Positions 37,767 to 48,439 of a stretch of 64,000 bases of DNA are shown here, piece after piece. Under the pieces are notes generated by a model that worked only from the letters and a program-made list of their open reading frames with translations, was not told the DNA's origin and did no database searches. Position 1 is the first letter of the stretch, and each line of letters begins with the position of its first letter. This DNA comes from CAVTWS01 sp963732655 (GTDB taxonomy: Bacteria > Actinomycetota > Acidimicrobiia > Acidimicrobiales > SHLQ01), in NCBI GenBank assembly GCA_963732655.1, contig CAVTAI010000005.1, positions 682,001-746,000 on the forward strand, given 5' to 3'. Both the position numbers and the translations under genes were made by a program.

Positions 37767-38219
37767 CGCCTCCTCGAGCAGTTGGTCGACATCGCGATGC
37801 CGGGTCGCGTGCCACCCGACGGGCGACGCGGCGGACTTTGGCGACGACCTCATCGGCCGGCGCACCCGGACCGAGGATCGCCGCGACGCCCGCCGCGGTC
37901 ATCGGTTCGAGATCCTCCTCGGGCACGATGCCACCGACGACGACCGGAGTATCCAGCCCGGCTTCTCGGAGGGCCGCCACGATGCGGGGCGCGATCGTGA
38001 GGTGGCCGGCGTTGTGCAGTGACAGACCCACGACATCCGCGTCCTCCTGCTCGACGGCGCGCACCACGCTCTCGGCGGTCTGGCGCAGCCCCAGGTAGAT
38101 GACCTCCATGCCGGCGTCACGAAGGATCCGGGCCACGACCTTGAGGCCGCGGTCGTGCCCGTCGAGCCCGATCTTGGCCAGCACGACCCGGATGGGGATC
38201 TCGTCATCGGACATGGACG

Positions 38220-38223
<4 letters not shown>
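37730..38223 (-). CDS. Methylmalonyl-CoA mutase B12-binding subunit
   Basis: The cobalamin-binding subunit of about 140 homologous residues. Its motif IRVVLAKIGLDGHDRGLKVV is the DxHxxG cobalamin (lower-ligand His) motif. DVVGLSLHNAGHL and VVVGGIVPEEDLEPM complete the Rossmann-like fold. The start GTG 38223 overlaps the large-subunit stop (GTGA). Homology ends near 37800, but the frame as given stays open to 37381 inside meaB. Restoring one C at 37784-37785 gives a stop at 37730, which I use as the end. The unusual tail makes the 3' end uncertain. Confidence 0.85.
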
Positions 38224-39850
<1,627 letters not shown>

Positions 39851-39944
39851 CAGCTCATCCCTTGCATGTAAGAACGTCTGGCTTCTGAAGATATGAAGTC
39901 AAAGTATATCGCGATCGTTGCGGATTCTCCTAACCTGGGCCACC
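39851..39944. promoter_or_regulatory. Divergent mutase/MarR promoter with CTTGCATGTAAG site
   Basis: The 94-bp AT-richer gap between the mutase and marR genes contains CTTGCATGTAAG (39861-39872), an imperfect 12-bp palindrome around CATG. Further on, GATATGAAGTCAAAGTATATC (39890-39910 region) has inverted GATAT/ATATC arms. Such sites are typical MarR operators. MarR control of the mutase operon is inferred from the divergent arrangement. Confidence 0.5.
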
Positions 39945-40436
39945 GTGGTGCTGCCCTTCGATCCCATCGACGAGGCGCGGCGGAACTGGGCCGCCAACGG
40001 TTTCGGGGCCGTCGACGCCATGTCGGCCGCGACATCGCTGACGCGAGCCCACCAGATCGTGCTCGGTCGAGTCAACGAAGCTCTGGCCCCGCACGGGCTG
40101 ACCTTCTCCCGCTACGAGGCCCTGGCCCTCCTGGCGTTCTCCCGGCTCGGCGAGCTGCCCCTCGGCAAGATGGGGGTGCGGCTTCAGGTCCACCCGGCAT
40201 CGATCACCAACACGGTCGACCGCCTCGAGGCCGATGGCCTGGTCGAGCGGGCACCGCACGCCACCGATCGCCGCACCGTCCTGGCCCGCATCACCGAGAC
40301 CGGCCGCCAGCGTCTGAAGGAAGCGACCGAGGCGCTGGTTGAGATCGAGTTCGGTCTGGCGGCGCTGTCGCCTCGCCAGCTCGCCAACGTCGACGCCACG
40401 CTCCGTCCCCTCCGCCGCGACGCCGGCGACTTCTGA
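39945..40436 (+). CDS. MarR-family transcriptional regulator
   Basis: A 163-residue MarR regulator. The winged helix includes LTFSRYEALALLAFSRLGELPLGKMGVRLQVHPASITNTVDRLEADGLVERAPHATDRRTVLARITETGRQ, with the conserved DRR of the wing. The start is one of two tandem GTG codons (39945, 39948). It faces the methylmalonyl-CoA mutase operon and probably senses an acyl-CoA or organic acid ligand, a testable inference. Confidence 0.9.
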   Translation: MVLPFDPIDEARRNWAANGFGAVDAMSAATSLTRAHQIVLGRVNEALAPHGLTFSRYEALALLAFSRLGELPLGKMGVRLQVHPASITNTVDRLEADGLVERAPHATDRRTVLARITETGRQRLKEATEALVEIEFGLAALSPRQLANVDATLRPLRRDAGDF

Positions 40437-40488
40437 GGCGGTCGACCGCCCGAGCCGTTGGTATCGGCCGCCCGGTAGTGTCCCGATC

Positions 40489-41094
40489 GTGCTGCGCGAG
40501 TTGTTGGCCCTCGACGGTGTCGTCGAGACGTGCGAGCTCCGAGGTCCGATCGGAATCATGGCGTACCACGGCGGGAACCTCGAGCAGGTGACCGATGTGA
40601 TCGCGCACGAGGTGGCCGACCGGATCGGGGCCTCGGTGTACTCGATCGTCCAGGAGCCTCCCCTTCGCCACCACATCCCGTCGACGTCGTTCGACCCGGC
40701 GCACTCGCCGCTCCTGGCCGCGTTCGTCGAGCACGTCGACGTGGTGGTGAGCCTGCACGGGTACGGGCGGGAGGACCGCTTCCACGACCTCCTGCTCGGG
40801 GGGCGGCACCGTGATCTCGCTGGTCACCTCGCGGTCCACCTCCGAGACGTGTTGCCCGATCCCTATCGGGTCGTCGAAGACCTCGACGACATCCCGGTCG
40901 ATCTGCGCGGGCTGCACCACGACAACCCGGTCAACCGGCCTCGGAGTCGCGGAGTGCAGATCGAGCTTCCGCCGACCGTCCGCTGGAACCGCGACGTGCA
41001 CCAGTGGTCGGACTTCGCCGGTGCGCCGCGGGCGCCGCACGTCGACCTCGTCATCGGGGGTCTCGTGGCCGGGCTGGCCAGCTGGGCCGCGTAG
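40489..41094 (+). CDS. Poly-gamma-glutamate hydrolase family protein
   Basis: A 201-residue zinc peptidase-like protein of the PghP/DUF867 family. The expected features are GPIGIMAYHGGNLEQVTDVIAHEVADRI (HGGxxE metal motif), SVYSIVQEPP, HIPSTSFDPAHSPLL and VVVSLHGYGRE (second metal His). It begins at GTG 40489. Bacteriophage and bacterial members cleave gamma-linked glutamate polymers. The physiological substrate here is not known. It overlaps nothing and converges with the thioesterase gene at 41097. Confidence 0.85.
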   Translation: MLRELLALDGVVETCELRGPIGIMAYHGGNLEQVTDVIAHEVADRIGASVYSIVQEPPLRHHIPSTSFDPAHSPLLAAFVEHVDVVVSLHGYGREDRFHDLLLGGRHRDLAGHLAVHLRDVLPDPYRVVEDLDDIPVDLRGLHHDNPVNRPRSRGVQIELPPTVRWNRDVHQWSDFAGAPRAPHVDLVIGGLVAGLASWAA

Positions 41095-41096
41095 AT

Positions 41097-41885
41097 CTAC
41101 AGCCGGGTTGCGGCGATCGACACGAAGCTGACCAGGGCGTTGTCGTGCCCGCCGTCGGTCAGGCGGACCCGAGCGTGGACGAGAGCCGGATCATCGGTCT
41201 CGATCGCCTGAACCGCGCCCACCAGGGGACCGACGTGCAACCGGCCCAGGAAACGGATGTCGAGGTCGGACACGGCCAGGCGGCCTCCGTTCCCCAGCGC
41301 GTGCTCGGTCGCCAGCTCGGCGAAGAGGGTCTGAGCGCCACCCTGCACGGTGCCCTGCGGGCCGTTGCTCACCCGGAGCGCTCCGTCCATCTCGATCGTA
41401 CGGGCGTCGACGATCCGCGTCGCCAGGTACTCGTCGATCGAGGTCTCGGCCATGGGCGGGATCGATGTAGGCCCGCTCGACGTCGGCGTGCCGAGCGGGA
41501 GGTTCATGAAGGTCGTAACCGCACGACCGAACGGAGGGCCATCGGGAGTCGCCGCGAGTGCCGTCTCGGCGACGATCAGCCGCTTGCCGGCCCGCAGCGC
41601 CCGGGCCGTGAGGTGGACACGGCCCCTCGTGGGCGGCGCGGAGTGGAGCGAGAGTCGCAGGTCGACCGTTGGGTTCACGGCCCCGGCTGGGGCATGTCCG
41701 GCGACCAGGTCCACGAGCGTGGCCAAGACGCCGGCCCGGATGCGCGTCGTGCCGGGGATGAAGACCTCGGGGCGCACCGGCGCCGATCCGGTGGCGACCC
41801 CGTCGAGGACGTCGAACTCGCCGGCCAGCACGCCCATGTAGTGGTCCGCGGGGATGTTGTGAGGGTCGCGGTCGGTGTCGCTCAT
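41097..41885 (-). CDS. Double-hotdog acyl-CoA thioesterase-like protein
   Basis: A 262-residue protein with two hotdog modules. The first includes GVLATLVDLVAGHAPAGAVNPTVDLRLSLHS, the second GTVQGGAQTLFAELATEHALGNGGRLAVSDLDIRFLGRLHVGP. Each has the hotdog helix with an acidic residue. The family cleaves acyl-CoA thioesters; the actual acyl chain is not predictable. Its start ATG 41885 is 87 bp from the divergent methyltransferase start. Confidence 0.82.
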   Translation of the reverse strand: MSDTDRDPHNIPADHYMGVLAGEFDVLDGVATGSAPVRPEVFIPGTTRIRAGVLATLVDLVAGHAPAGAVNPTVDLRLSLHSAPPTRGRVHLTARALRAGKRLIVAETALAATPDGPPFGRAVTTFMNLPLGTPTSSGPTSIPPMAETSIDEYLATRIVDARTIEMDGALRVSNGPQGTVQGGAQTLFAELATEHALGNGGRLAVSDLDIRFLGRLHVGPLVGAVQAIETDDPALVHARVRLTDGGHDNALVSFVSIAATRL

Positions 41886-41972
41886 GGGCGTCGACAGTGG
41901 ACTGTTTCCTCGGCATCGGGCAAGTCCGGGTGATCACCGGGCGACGGTCGGGTGCGAGCTAGGGTCAGCTGC

Positions 41973-42773
41973 GTGAGCGAGCCGGGTGGCTATACGCACG
42001 GCCATCACGAGAGCGTGTTGCGCTCCCACCGGTGGCGGACGGCGCAGAACTCGGCCGCCTACCTGACTCCGTGGCTGCGGCCCGGTCTCGACCTGCTCGA
42101 CGTGGGCTGCGGACCGGGCAACCTGACGATCGACCTCGCCCGGCTCGTGGCACCTGGCCCCACCCTCGGGGTGGATGCCAGCGCTTCGGTGATCGACGCC
42201 GCCCGAGCCGATCTCGACGACGACCTCCCGGTGTCGTTCGAGGTGGGCGACGCCTACGCGTTGTCGATGCCCGACGATTCCTTCGATCTCGTCCACGCCC
42301 ACCAGGTGCTCCAGCACCTGACCGATCCGGTTGCCGCGCTGATCGAGTGGCGGCGGGTGTGCCGCCCCGGCGGGATCGTCGCGTGCCGAGATTCGGACTA
42401 CGCGGCGATGACATGGTACCCGGCCGAGCCCGCCCTCGACGAATGGCTGTGCCTGTACCGGCTGGCCGCCCACGAGAACGGAGCCGAGCCCGATGCCGGG
42501 CGCCGGCTGCTGGCGTGGGCCCACGCCGCTGGGTTCGCCGAGGTGACGGCCACGGCATCCGTCTGGTGTTTCGCCACCCCGACCGACACCGCATGGTGGG
42601 CCGACCTGTGGGCCGACCGATTCACGTCCTCGGCGGTCGCCCGGCAGCTGGTCGACGGCGGGCATGCGAACGACGCCGACCTGGCATCGATCGCCGCCGC
42701 GTGGCGCGCCTGGGCCGAGCACCCCGATGCCTGGTTCATGGTCCCCCACGGCGAGATCCTCGCCCGGGCCTGA
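41973..42773 (+). CDS. SAM-dependent methyltransferase
   Basis: A 266-residue class I methyltransferase. Motif I is LLDVGCGPGNLTIDLARL, followed by LGVDASASVIDAARADL (motif II acidic), VGDAYALSMPDDSFDLVHAHQVLQHLTDPVAAL and GGIVACRDSDYAAMTW. GTG 41973 is preferred over upstream codons since SEPGGYTHGHHESVLRSH is the family-like start. The acceptor is unknown; UbiE/arsenite methyltransferase-like enzymes share this pattern. The SDR pseudogene follows in the same direction. Confidence 0.92.
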   Translation: MSEPGGYTHGHHESVLRSHRWRTAQNSAAYLTPWLRPGLDLLDVGCGPGNLTIDLARLVAPGPTLGVDASASVIDAARADLDDDLPVSFEVGDAYALSMPDDSFDLVHAHQVLQHLTDPVAALIEWRRVCRPGGIVACRDSDYAAMTWYPAEPALDEWLCLYRLAAHENGAEPDAGRRLLAWAHAAGFAEVTATASVWCFATPTDTAWWADLWADRFTSSAVARQLVDGGHANDADLASIAAAWRAWAEHPDAWFMVPHGEILARA

Positions 42774-42803
42774 CGCCACCACGGAGAGACGAAAGGATCA
42801 ACC

Positions 42804-43513
42804 GTGACGGGACGTTTCGAGGGCGGTGAGGCGGTGGCGTGCACCGCCTCGGCCACGTGGGACGGTGCTGACGCCATCGTCGCGCAGACGATCGAGGCCT
42901 ATGGACGGGTCGATGTGTAGGTCAACAACGCAACGGTGATGCGCAACCAGGATCTGCGGCGGTACGACGAGGCCGACTGGGACCGTACCCACGAGGTGAA
43001 CCAAGGGCTACCTGGCGATGATCCGGGCCGTGACCCCGTGCATGGCCCGGCAGCACTCGGGCGCAATCGTCAACACCAGCTCGGGTTCCGGTTTCGGCCA
43101 TCCGTCGCACGTGGCCTATGCCGCCGCCAAGGAAGGTGTCGTCGGCCTGACCCGGACCGCCGCGATGGAGTTGGGACGCTTCGGTGTCCGGTGCAACGCC
43201 ATCCGCCCGTTGGCCGCCGGGGGTGGCGCCGTTCGTGGTGTGGCTCTGCTCGGACGCTGCGGCCAACGTGAACGGCCGCACGTTCTTCGTCTCGGGCGAG
43301 CGGGTCTCGCTGCTGACCGAACCCAAACCGAGGGCCACGATCACCCAGCCCGGCGGACCCTCGACCAGCTCGACGCCATCGCCCCCCGATCAGCTGGTGA
43401 CCGGACTCACCAACCGGTTCGCCCTCGACGACCACCCGGACATGCAGCACTTCGACAACAACGACAACAACGACAACAACCACCGCGAACTGGGAGACCA
43501 AACTGTCGCGTAG
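42804..43513 (+). pseudogene. Decayed short-chain dehydrogenase
   Basis: Fragments of a classical SDR in several frames. After GTG 42804 (with AAGGA upstream) the glycine-rich cofactor loop is missing; TIEAYGRVDV is followed by in-frame TAG at 42918-42920, then VNNATVMRNQDLRRYDEADWDRTHEVNQ. A frameshift near 43005 precedes YLAMIRAVTPCMARQHSGAIVNTSSGSG and SHVAYAAAKEGVVGLTRTAAMELGRFGVRCNAIRP. A deletion and another frame change lead to VWLCSDAAANVNGRTFFVSG. The last frame ends in a (GACAACAAC)3 stretch at 43454-43480. Several independent lesions mean true decay. Confidence 0.85.
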
Positions 43514-43542
43514 GCGACGGCCGTGTCTCCCAGTTCGAACGG

Positions 43543-45207
43543 TTAGGAGCTGCAGGACAACATCGAGCAGCCGACTCGGTTGCGGGCCCATTCCGGTCGT
43601 TTGGCCGCGAATCGCTCGCGGCCGGGTTGATCGTCATAGGGGCGACGCAGCACGTCGAGCAGCTCGTGGGTGAGCGTCATGTCGCCCTGCTCGGCGGCGT
43701 CGATCGCCTCCTGGGCCAGGTAGTTGCGCAGCACGAAACGGGGGTTGGTGGCTCGCATCTGGTCCCGGCGCTCATCGTCGGTGAGCCCGGCCGAGCGGGC
43801 CCGCTCCGCCCACCGTCGCAGCCACGAGGCGACGGCGTCGGCATGGTCGCCGGCGAGGGCTGCAGGTTCGTACCAGGCGTCTCGGATCGGGGCCACCAGG
43901 TCGTCGTCGCCCCGGGTGTCGGCATCGGTCACCACGACATCGGCGAGCTGGCGGAAGAACACCACCTGGTCGATCTCGGCCCCGGCGAGGAGGTCGAACA
44001 TCTCTCCCACGAGCTCGTTGTCGCCCGTTCGTTGACCTGGGTCCCACCCGAGGCGCGTCGCGACCATGGCCGTGAAGCGCTCGGCGTAGCGGTCGGCGAA
44101 ACGATCGAGCGCTTCCTGGAGCGGTTGCGGGTCGCTGACGAGCGGCACGAGGGCGCTGCCGAGTTGCGCCAGGTTCCAGTGGACGATCTGCGGCTGGGCG
44201 CCGTACCGGTAGCGCCGGCCGCCGGCGTCGGTCGTATTGGGGGTCCAGCCCGGGTTGAAGTCCTCGAGCCACCCGTACGGTCCGTAGTCGATGGTGAGGC
44301 CGAGGATCGACAGGTTGTCGGTGTTCAGCACGCCGTGGACGAAGCCGACCCGCATCCAGTGGACGGCCAGGGTGGCGGTCGTGTCGCACACCTCGTCGAA
44401 GAAGGCGGCGATCCGCTCGTCACCCGGCACCGGCGCTGACGAACCGGCGGACAGGTGAGCGAAATCGGCGGCCAGCGTGTGGTCGACCAGGCGTCGGAGC
44501 AGGTCCTCGTCACCCCGGGACGGGGGCAGCTGGAAGTTGCCGAAACGCGTGAACGACGGGGCGATCCGGCACACCACCGCTCCGGGTTCGGCCTTGGGGT
44601 GGCCGTCGTAGAGCATGTCTCGCCAGACGTCGTCGCCGGTGGCCACGAGTGACAGGGCCCGGGTGGTCGGCACCCCGAGGTGGTGCATGGCTTCGCTGCA
44701 GAGGAACTCCCGCAGGGAGGACCGGAGCACGGCGCGGCCGTCGGCCGTGCGGGAGTACGGCGTGGGCCCGGCGCCCTTGAGCTGCAGCGTCTGGTGGCCA
44801 CCGTGGCGGTCGATGACCTCGCCGAGCGCGATGGCCCGGCCGTCACCGAGCTGTCCGGCCCAATTGCCGAACTGGTGGCCGCCGTAACACATGGCAAAGG
44901 GATCCGCTCCGGCCGGAACCCGGTTGCCGCCGAAGACGGCTGCGAAGTCGGGGGTCTCGGGTACCGCCGGGTCGAGGCCGAGGAGCTCGGCCACCTCGGG
45001 CGACCAGACGAGCGTGGCGGGCGCTGCCACGGGGGTCGGCGCGACCCGGCTGAAGGCGGCGCCGAACACCTGGCGGCGCTGGTTCGTCGGGTTGGGGTCG
45101 GCCGGGAGCGACTGGGTGAAACGGTTGTCGAACGGCAGCTGGTCGAGGTCCGCGATCCGCGGATGATCGATCAAACTGGCCGAAGGCGAGCCAGGCGGTG
45201 GAACCAT
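43543..45207 (-). CDS. selO: SelO/YdiU-type protein AMPylase
   Basis: A 554-residue pseudokinase-fold enzyme of the SelO (UPF0061) family that transfers AMP to proteins in redox stress. Key regions are FAMCYGGHQFGNWAGQLGDGRA, LKGAGPTPYSRTADGRAVLRSSLREFLCSEAMHHLGVPTTRALSLV, and the catalytic stretch HGVLNTDNLSILGLTIDYGPYGWLEDFNPGWTPN. The C-terminus is GCSMLSCSS with the conserved redox cysteines; the stop is TAA, so no selenocysteine is used. The start could be a few residues internal. It is transcribed from the common region with the subtilase. Confidence 0.94.
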   Translation of the reverse strand: MVPPPGSPSASLIDHPRIADLDQLPFDNRFTQSLPADPNPTNQRRQVFGAAFSRVAPTPVAAPATLVWSPEVAELLGLDPAVPETPDFAAVFGGNRVPAGADPFAMCYGGHQFGNWAGQLGDGRAIALGEVIDRHGGHQTLQLKGAGPTPYSRTADGRAVLRSSLREFLCSEAMHHLGVPTTRALSLVATGDDVWRDMLYDGHPKAEPGAVVCRIAPSFTRFGNFQLPPSRGDEDLLRRLVDHTLAADFAHLSAGSSAPVPGDERIAAFFDEVCDTTATLAVHWMRVGFVHGVLNTDNLSILGLTIDYGPYGWLEDFNPGWTPNTTDAGGRRYRYGAQPQIVHWNLAQLGSALVPLVSDPQPLQEALDRFADRYAERFTAMVATRLGWDPGQRTGDNELVGEMFDLLAGAEIDQVVFFRQLADVVVTDADTRGDDDLVAPIRDAWYEPAALAGDHADAVASWLRRWAERARSAGLTDDERRDQMRATNPRFVLRNYLAQEAIDAAEQGDMTLTHELLDVLRRPYDDQPGRERFAAKRPEWARNRVGCSMLSCSS

Positions 45208-45282
45208 GATGGTGACGGTACCGGGCCCGGCCAGAGCTGGCTCAGCGACGGCGCAGCCGATCGATTGGTGGTGATGCCGGCG

Positions 45283-46581
45283 TCAACGAGAGGCGGCGGC
45301 GAGGGCGTTCACGGTGCCGGCGCCGAAGAAGCTGGTGCTCGACGGTCCGCCGGTGCACTGGCGTGGGTCGTCGGCCGGCCAGTCGGCGGGGCAGGGGGTC
45401 GGCGACGCGCTGCGTCGGATGGCGGCGGCGATTGCGCTCGGGCTCCAGTTCGGGTGCTGCTGGCTCACGAGTGCGGCCACCCCGGCGACATGCGGAGAGG
45501 CCATCGAGGTGCCGCTGATCCACACCCAGCGGGCGCCGTTGGCATCCTCGACGCCTCGCCCGATTGAGGCCAGGAACTCCCAGGTACCCGTGGCGTCGGT
45601 GCTCGACCATCCGGCGAGGATCCGGCCGAAGGTGGTCCCCGGCGTCTGGGCGGCGTCGCCGCCCGGGGCACCGACGTCGACGGTCGAACCGCCGACGTTC
45701 GAGTAACCCGCCAGCGTCGAGACGCCGGTGGCCGACACCGTGATCACGCCGGGGAGCTCCGCGGGAGCGACGCGACAGTTGTTGCCGACCTCGCGCACCT
45801 CGGCGGTGTCCGGTGGCCAATCCGGGCTGATGTCGTCGAACTCGGGATGACCGAGGTCGTGGGCCTCGTTGCCGGCCGCGGCGACGATGACGACGCCGCG
45901 CTGCTGGGCGTACCGGGCCGCGTTCTGGAGGTCGCGGAGGATCGCTCGCTGGTCGGCCTCGTTCCGGCACAGGTACAGATAGGGGTCGGCGAACAGGCTG
46001 AGGTTGACCACATCGAGCTGTTGATCACCTGCGTAACGAAGCGCAGCAGCCACGGAGTCGGCGAAGCAGAAACCGGCGATCGTGCACGCCTTGAGGGCGA
46101 CGATCGTCGCGTCCGGGGCGACGCCCGCGATGCCGACACCGTTGACGCGGGCGGCGATCGTGGTGGCGACGTGGGTGCCGTGCCCTTGGAGGTCCTGCAC
46201 GGCGGCCTTGTTGGTGCAGTCACCGTTGGCGATCTCGGACGGGTCAGCGGTCGGGGTGTCCGTGAAGATGAACGAGCACGACCGGGCGACATCGAGGCGC
46301 CCCGCGAGATCAGGATGGGTGAGGTCGACACCGCCGTCGATGACACCGACGGTGACTCCGCTCCCCGTCGCCACCGCATACGAATCGGCTCCGGCATCGA
46401 TGGTTCGCATGTCCCACTGGCACGCGGCGAGCGGTTCTGGGCTCTCGGCCACGCCGAAGAACTCAGCGCAGTTCGCGGACGCTTGCGCCGGGCTCAGCGC
46501 GCCCGGGGTCACGGCGCCGGCCGGGGCGGCGACGGCGGACAGCATCGCCAATGCTCCAACGAGCACGATGAACTTTTTCAT
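45283..46581 (-). CDS. Secreted S8 (subtilisin-type) serine protease
   Basis: A 432-residue secreted protease. The signal peptide is MKKFIVLVGALAMLSAVAAPAGA. The catalytic triad is D in VIDGGVDLTHPDL (about residue 82), H in GHGTHVATTIAARV and S in GTSMASPHVAGVAALV, with the oxyanion Asn region AAAGNEAHD. An unusually Cys-rich N-terminal half (FFG..CQWD, CSF, CTNK, CTIAGFCF, CRNEAD) suggests disulfides. No pro-domain like inhibitor I9 is visible, so activation may differ. It is likely an extracellular scavenging or processing protease. Confidence 0.94.
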   Translation of the reverse strand: MKKFIVLVGALAMLSAVAAPAGAVTPGALSPAQASANCAEFFGVAESPEPLAACQWDMRTIDAGADSYAVATGSGVTVGVIDGGVDLTHPDLAGRLDVARSCSFIFTDTPTADPSEIANGDCTNKAAVQDLQGHGTHVATTIAARVNGVGIAGVAPDATIVALKACTIAGFCFADSVAAALRYAGDQQLDVVNLSLFADPYLYLCRNEADQRAILRDLQNAARYAQQRGVVIVAAAGNEAHDLGHPEFDDISPDWPPDTAEVREVGNNCRVAPAELPGVITVSATGVSTLAGYSNVGGSTVDVGAPGGDAAQTPGTTFGRILAGWSSTDATGTWEFLASIGRGVEDANGARWVWISGTSMASPHVAGVAALVSQQHPNWSPSAIAAAIRRSASPTPCPADWPADDPRQCTGGPSSTSFFGAGTVNALAAASR

Positions 46582-46706
46582 GTTCGGTCTCCCTCCGAGT
46601 CATGACGGGCCATTCGGGGCCCTCGGCGACCCTAGGGCGCGGGTAGGCCGTGCGCAAAAGATGTTCCAGGATCCGCGATGACGGAACGGGTGATCCACCC
46701 GAACTG

Positions 46707-47816
46707 CTACTCGCCCAGCGTCGTCTTGAGGACGTTGACGCTGTCGAGGTACTCGTCGACTAGTTGATACATGACGTCGCGCACCGGGCGCACGGCGTTC
46801 ATCGAACCCACGATCTGTCCGACGGGCGCAAAGGCGAGGTCCTTGCGATGCGACCGGGCGATGCGGGCGTTGGCCTCGGCGGTGAGGATGTTCTGCAATG
46901 GCATGCCCAACGGCCCGGGCCCGTTCGGGTCCTCCCAGGCCTCGGTCCAGGCCGAGCGCAGCATGCGGGCCGGCTTGCCCGTGTAGGAACGCGAGCGCAC
47001 GGTGTCGCTCGACGTCGACTCGAGGTACCGCTCCAGGAGCTCGGGGCTCGACGAGCTCTCGGCGGTCGCCAACCAGATCGAGCCCGTCCACACCCCTTGC
47101 GCGCCGAGCGCGAGCGCGGCGGCGATCTGTCGCCCCCGGCCGATGCCGCCGGCGGCGAGCACCGGCACCGGCGCCACGGCGTCGACCACCTCGGGTATGA
47201 GGACCATGGTGGCGACCTCGCCGGTGTGGCCGCCCGCTTCGTAGCCCTGGGCGATGACGATGTCGACGCCCTTGGACACGTGCCGCTCGGCGTGCTGCGC
47301 CTTGCCGGCGAGGGCCGCCACCTTCACCCCCTGCTCGTGGGCCCGGTCGATCACGTCGACGGGTGGCGACCCCAGAGCGTTCGCCAGCAGGCAGATCGGG
47401 TGCGCCAGCGCGATGTCGACATGCGCCCGGGCCACCCCTTCGGCCCACCCCGTCACGCCGCGGCTTCCTTCGCCGTCGAGCAGCGGGGCGAGGTCGAAAC
47501 GATCCATCAGCTCGTCGACGAACTGCCAGTGCTCGTTCGGGATCATGGCTCGGATGGCCGCGGCCACCTTGTCCGGGTCGGAGCCCTCGGTGTCGAGTGA
47601 CTTGGCCGGCATCACGATGTCGGCGCCGTACGGCTTGCCGTCGACGTGTTCGTCGATCCAGCTCAGCTCGATGTCGAGTTGCTCGGCGCTGAAACCCACG
47701 GCGCCCAGCACACCGAGCCCACCGGCCTTGCTCACCGCCGCCACCACGTCACGACAGTGACTGAACGCGAAGATTGGGTACTCGATGCCGAACACCTCGC
47801 ACAGTTCGGTGCGCAT
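46707..47816 (-). CDS. Nitronate monooxygenase-type flavoprotein
   Basis: A 369-residue FMN TIM-barrel protein. Family features: FGIEYPIFAFSHCRDVVAAVSKAGGLGVLGAV, the FMN-binding GVKVAALAGKAQHAERHVSKGVDIVIAQGYEAGGHTGEVATMVLIPEV and VLAAGGIGRGRQIAAALALGAQGVWTG. The start ATG 47816 has GGGGAGG upstream; the frame to 47864 has no RBS. Family members act on nitronates or serve as enoyl-reductase-like enzymes; the substrate is not resolved. It is separated by 124 bp from the subtilase gene. Confidence 0.9.
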   Translation of the reverse strand: MRTELCEVFGIEYPIFAFSHCRDVVAAVSKAGGLGVLGAVGFSAEQLDIELSWIDEHVDGKPYGADIVMPAKSLDTEGSDPDKVAAAIRAMIPNEHWQFVDELMDRFDLAPLLDGEGSRGVTGWAEGVARAHVDIALAHPICLLANALGSPPVDVIDRAHEQGVKVAALAGKAQHAERHVSKGVDIVIAQGYEAGGHTGEVATMVLIPEVVDAVAPVPVLAAGGIGRGRQIAAALALGAQGVWTGSIWLATAESSSSPELLERYLESTSSDTVRSRSYTGKPARMLRSAWTEAWEDPNGPGPLGMPLQNILTAEANARIARSHRKDLAFAPVGQIVGSMNAVRPVRDVMYQLVDEYLDSVNVLKTTLGE

Positions 47817-47961
47817 GAGGCCTCCCCAGGGTCGTCGTCGCCCGCGTCGGTTCGTGGGTGACACGACCAGTCTGGTGCACCTCCGGTGGCGCCGTCAGCT
47901 CCCGGTCTCGACAGGCCTTCCACGCACGGGCGCGTCATGCGTCGACCGGTAGGGTCGCGTC

Positions 47962-48333
47962 GTGTTCCGGCGACGGCTGCTGGGCGGCCCAGCCCGCAAT
48001 CCCTGGGAGCGAGCCGGTGCCGTGCTGGTGTTCGGAGCGTTCGCCTTCGTGATGGGCGGCGGTTGGATCGCTCTCGATGCGTACGACGACAGCCCGCGCC
48101 GTTGTTCCGGGGACAGCTACGAGCCGTTCCTGCTCGACGACTCGACGTCCGGGCGGCCCGTGTGGGGATGGACGCCGCCGGGGCGAACCTGCGTCCCCGC
48201 CGAGGTACACGGGCGCAACGGGCCGAGCTTGATACCGGCCGTTCTCGCCGGTGTTGGCGTCATCGTGATCCTTCGACGGCTGCGAGCACTCTGGGCGTTC
48301 GATCGGCGTCGCCCGAGCCCAGTCGTGCCATGA
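47962..48333 (+). CDS. Small membrane protein, unknown
   Basis: A 123-residue protein with two membrane helices: AVLVFGAFAFVMGGGWIAL (about residues 20-38) and LIPAVLAGVGVIVILRRL (about residues 90-107). Between them is a 50-residue loop with two Cys (RRCSGDSYEPFLL and GRTCVPAEVH) that could form a disulfide outside the membrane. I do not recognise a family. GTG at 47962 is preceded by no strong RBS. Confidence 0.6.
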   Translation: MFRRRLLGGPARNPWERAGAVLVFGAFAFVMGGGWIALDAYDDSPRRCSGDSYEPFLLDDSTSGRPVWGWTPPGRTCVPAEVHGRNGPSLIPAVLAGVGVIVILRRLRALWAFDRRRPSPVVP

Positions 48334-48439
48334 GTCGGCGGTAGCTCAGCTCGACACGCGGCGCGACACCGCTTCGGACGAGCCGTCCACGCACGGGATC
48401 AAGGTTGCGCGTCGCACCATTCGTCGACAGAACCGATCA

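Noticed and set aside
43543..43575. Selenocysteine-containing SelO end.
   Set aside because: The C-terminus GCSMLSCSS is encoded with TGC/TCC codons and ends in TAA; there is no UGA or SECIS need.
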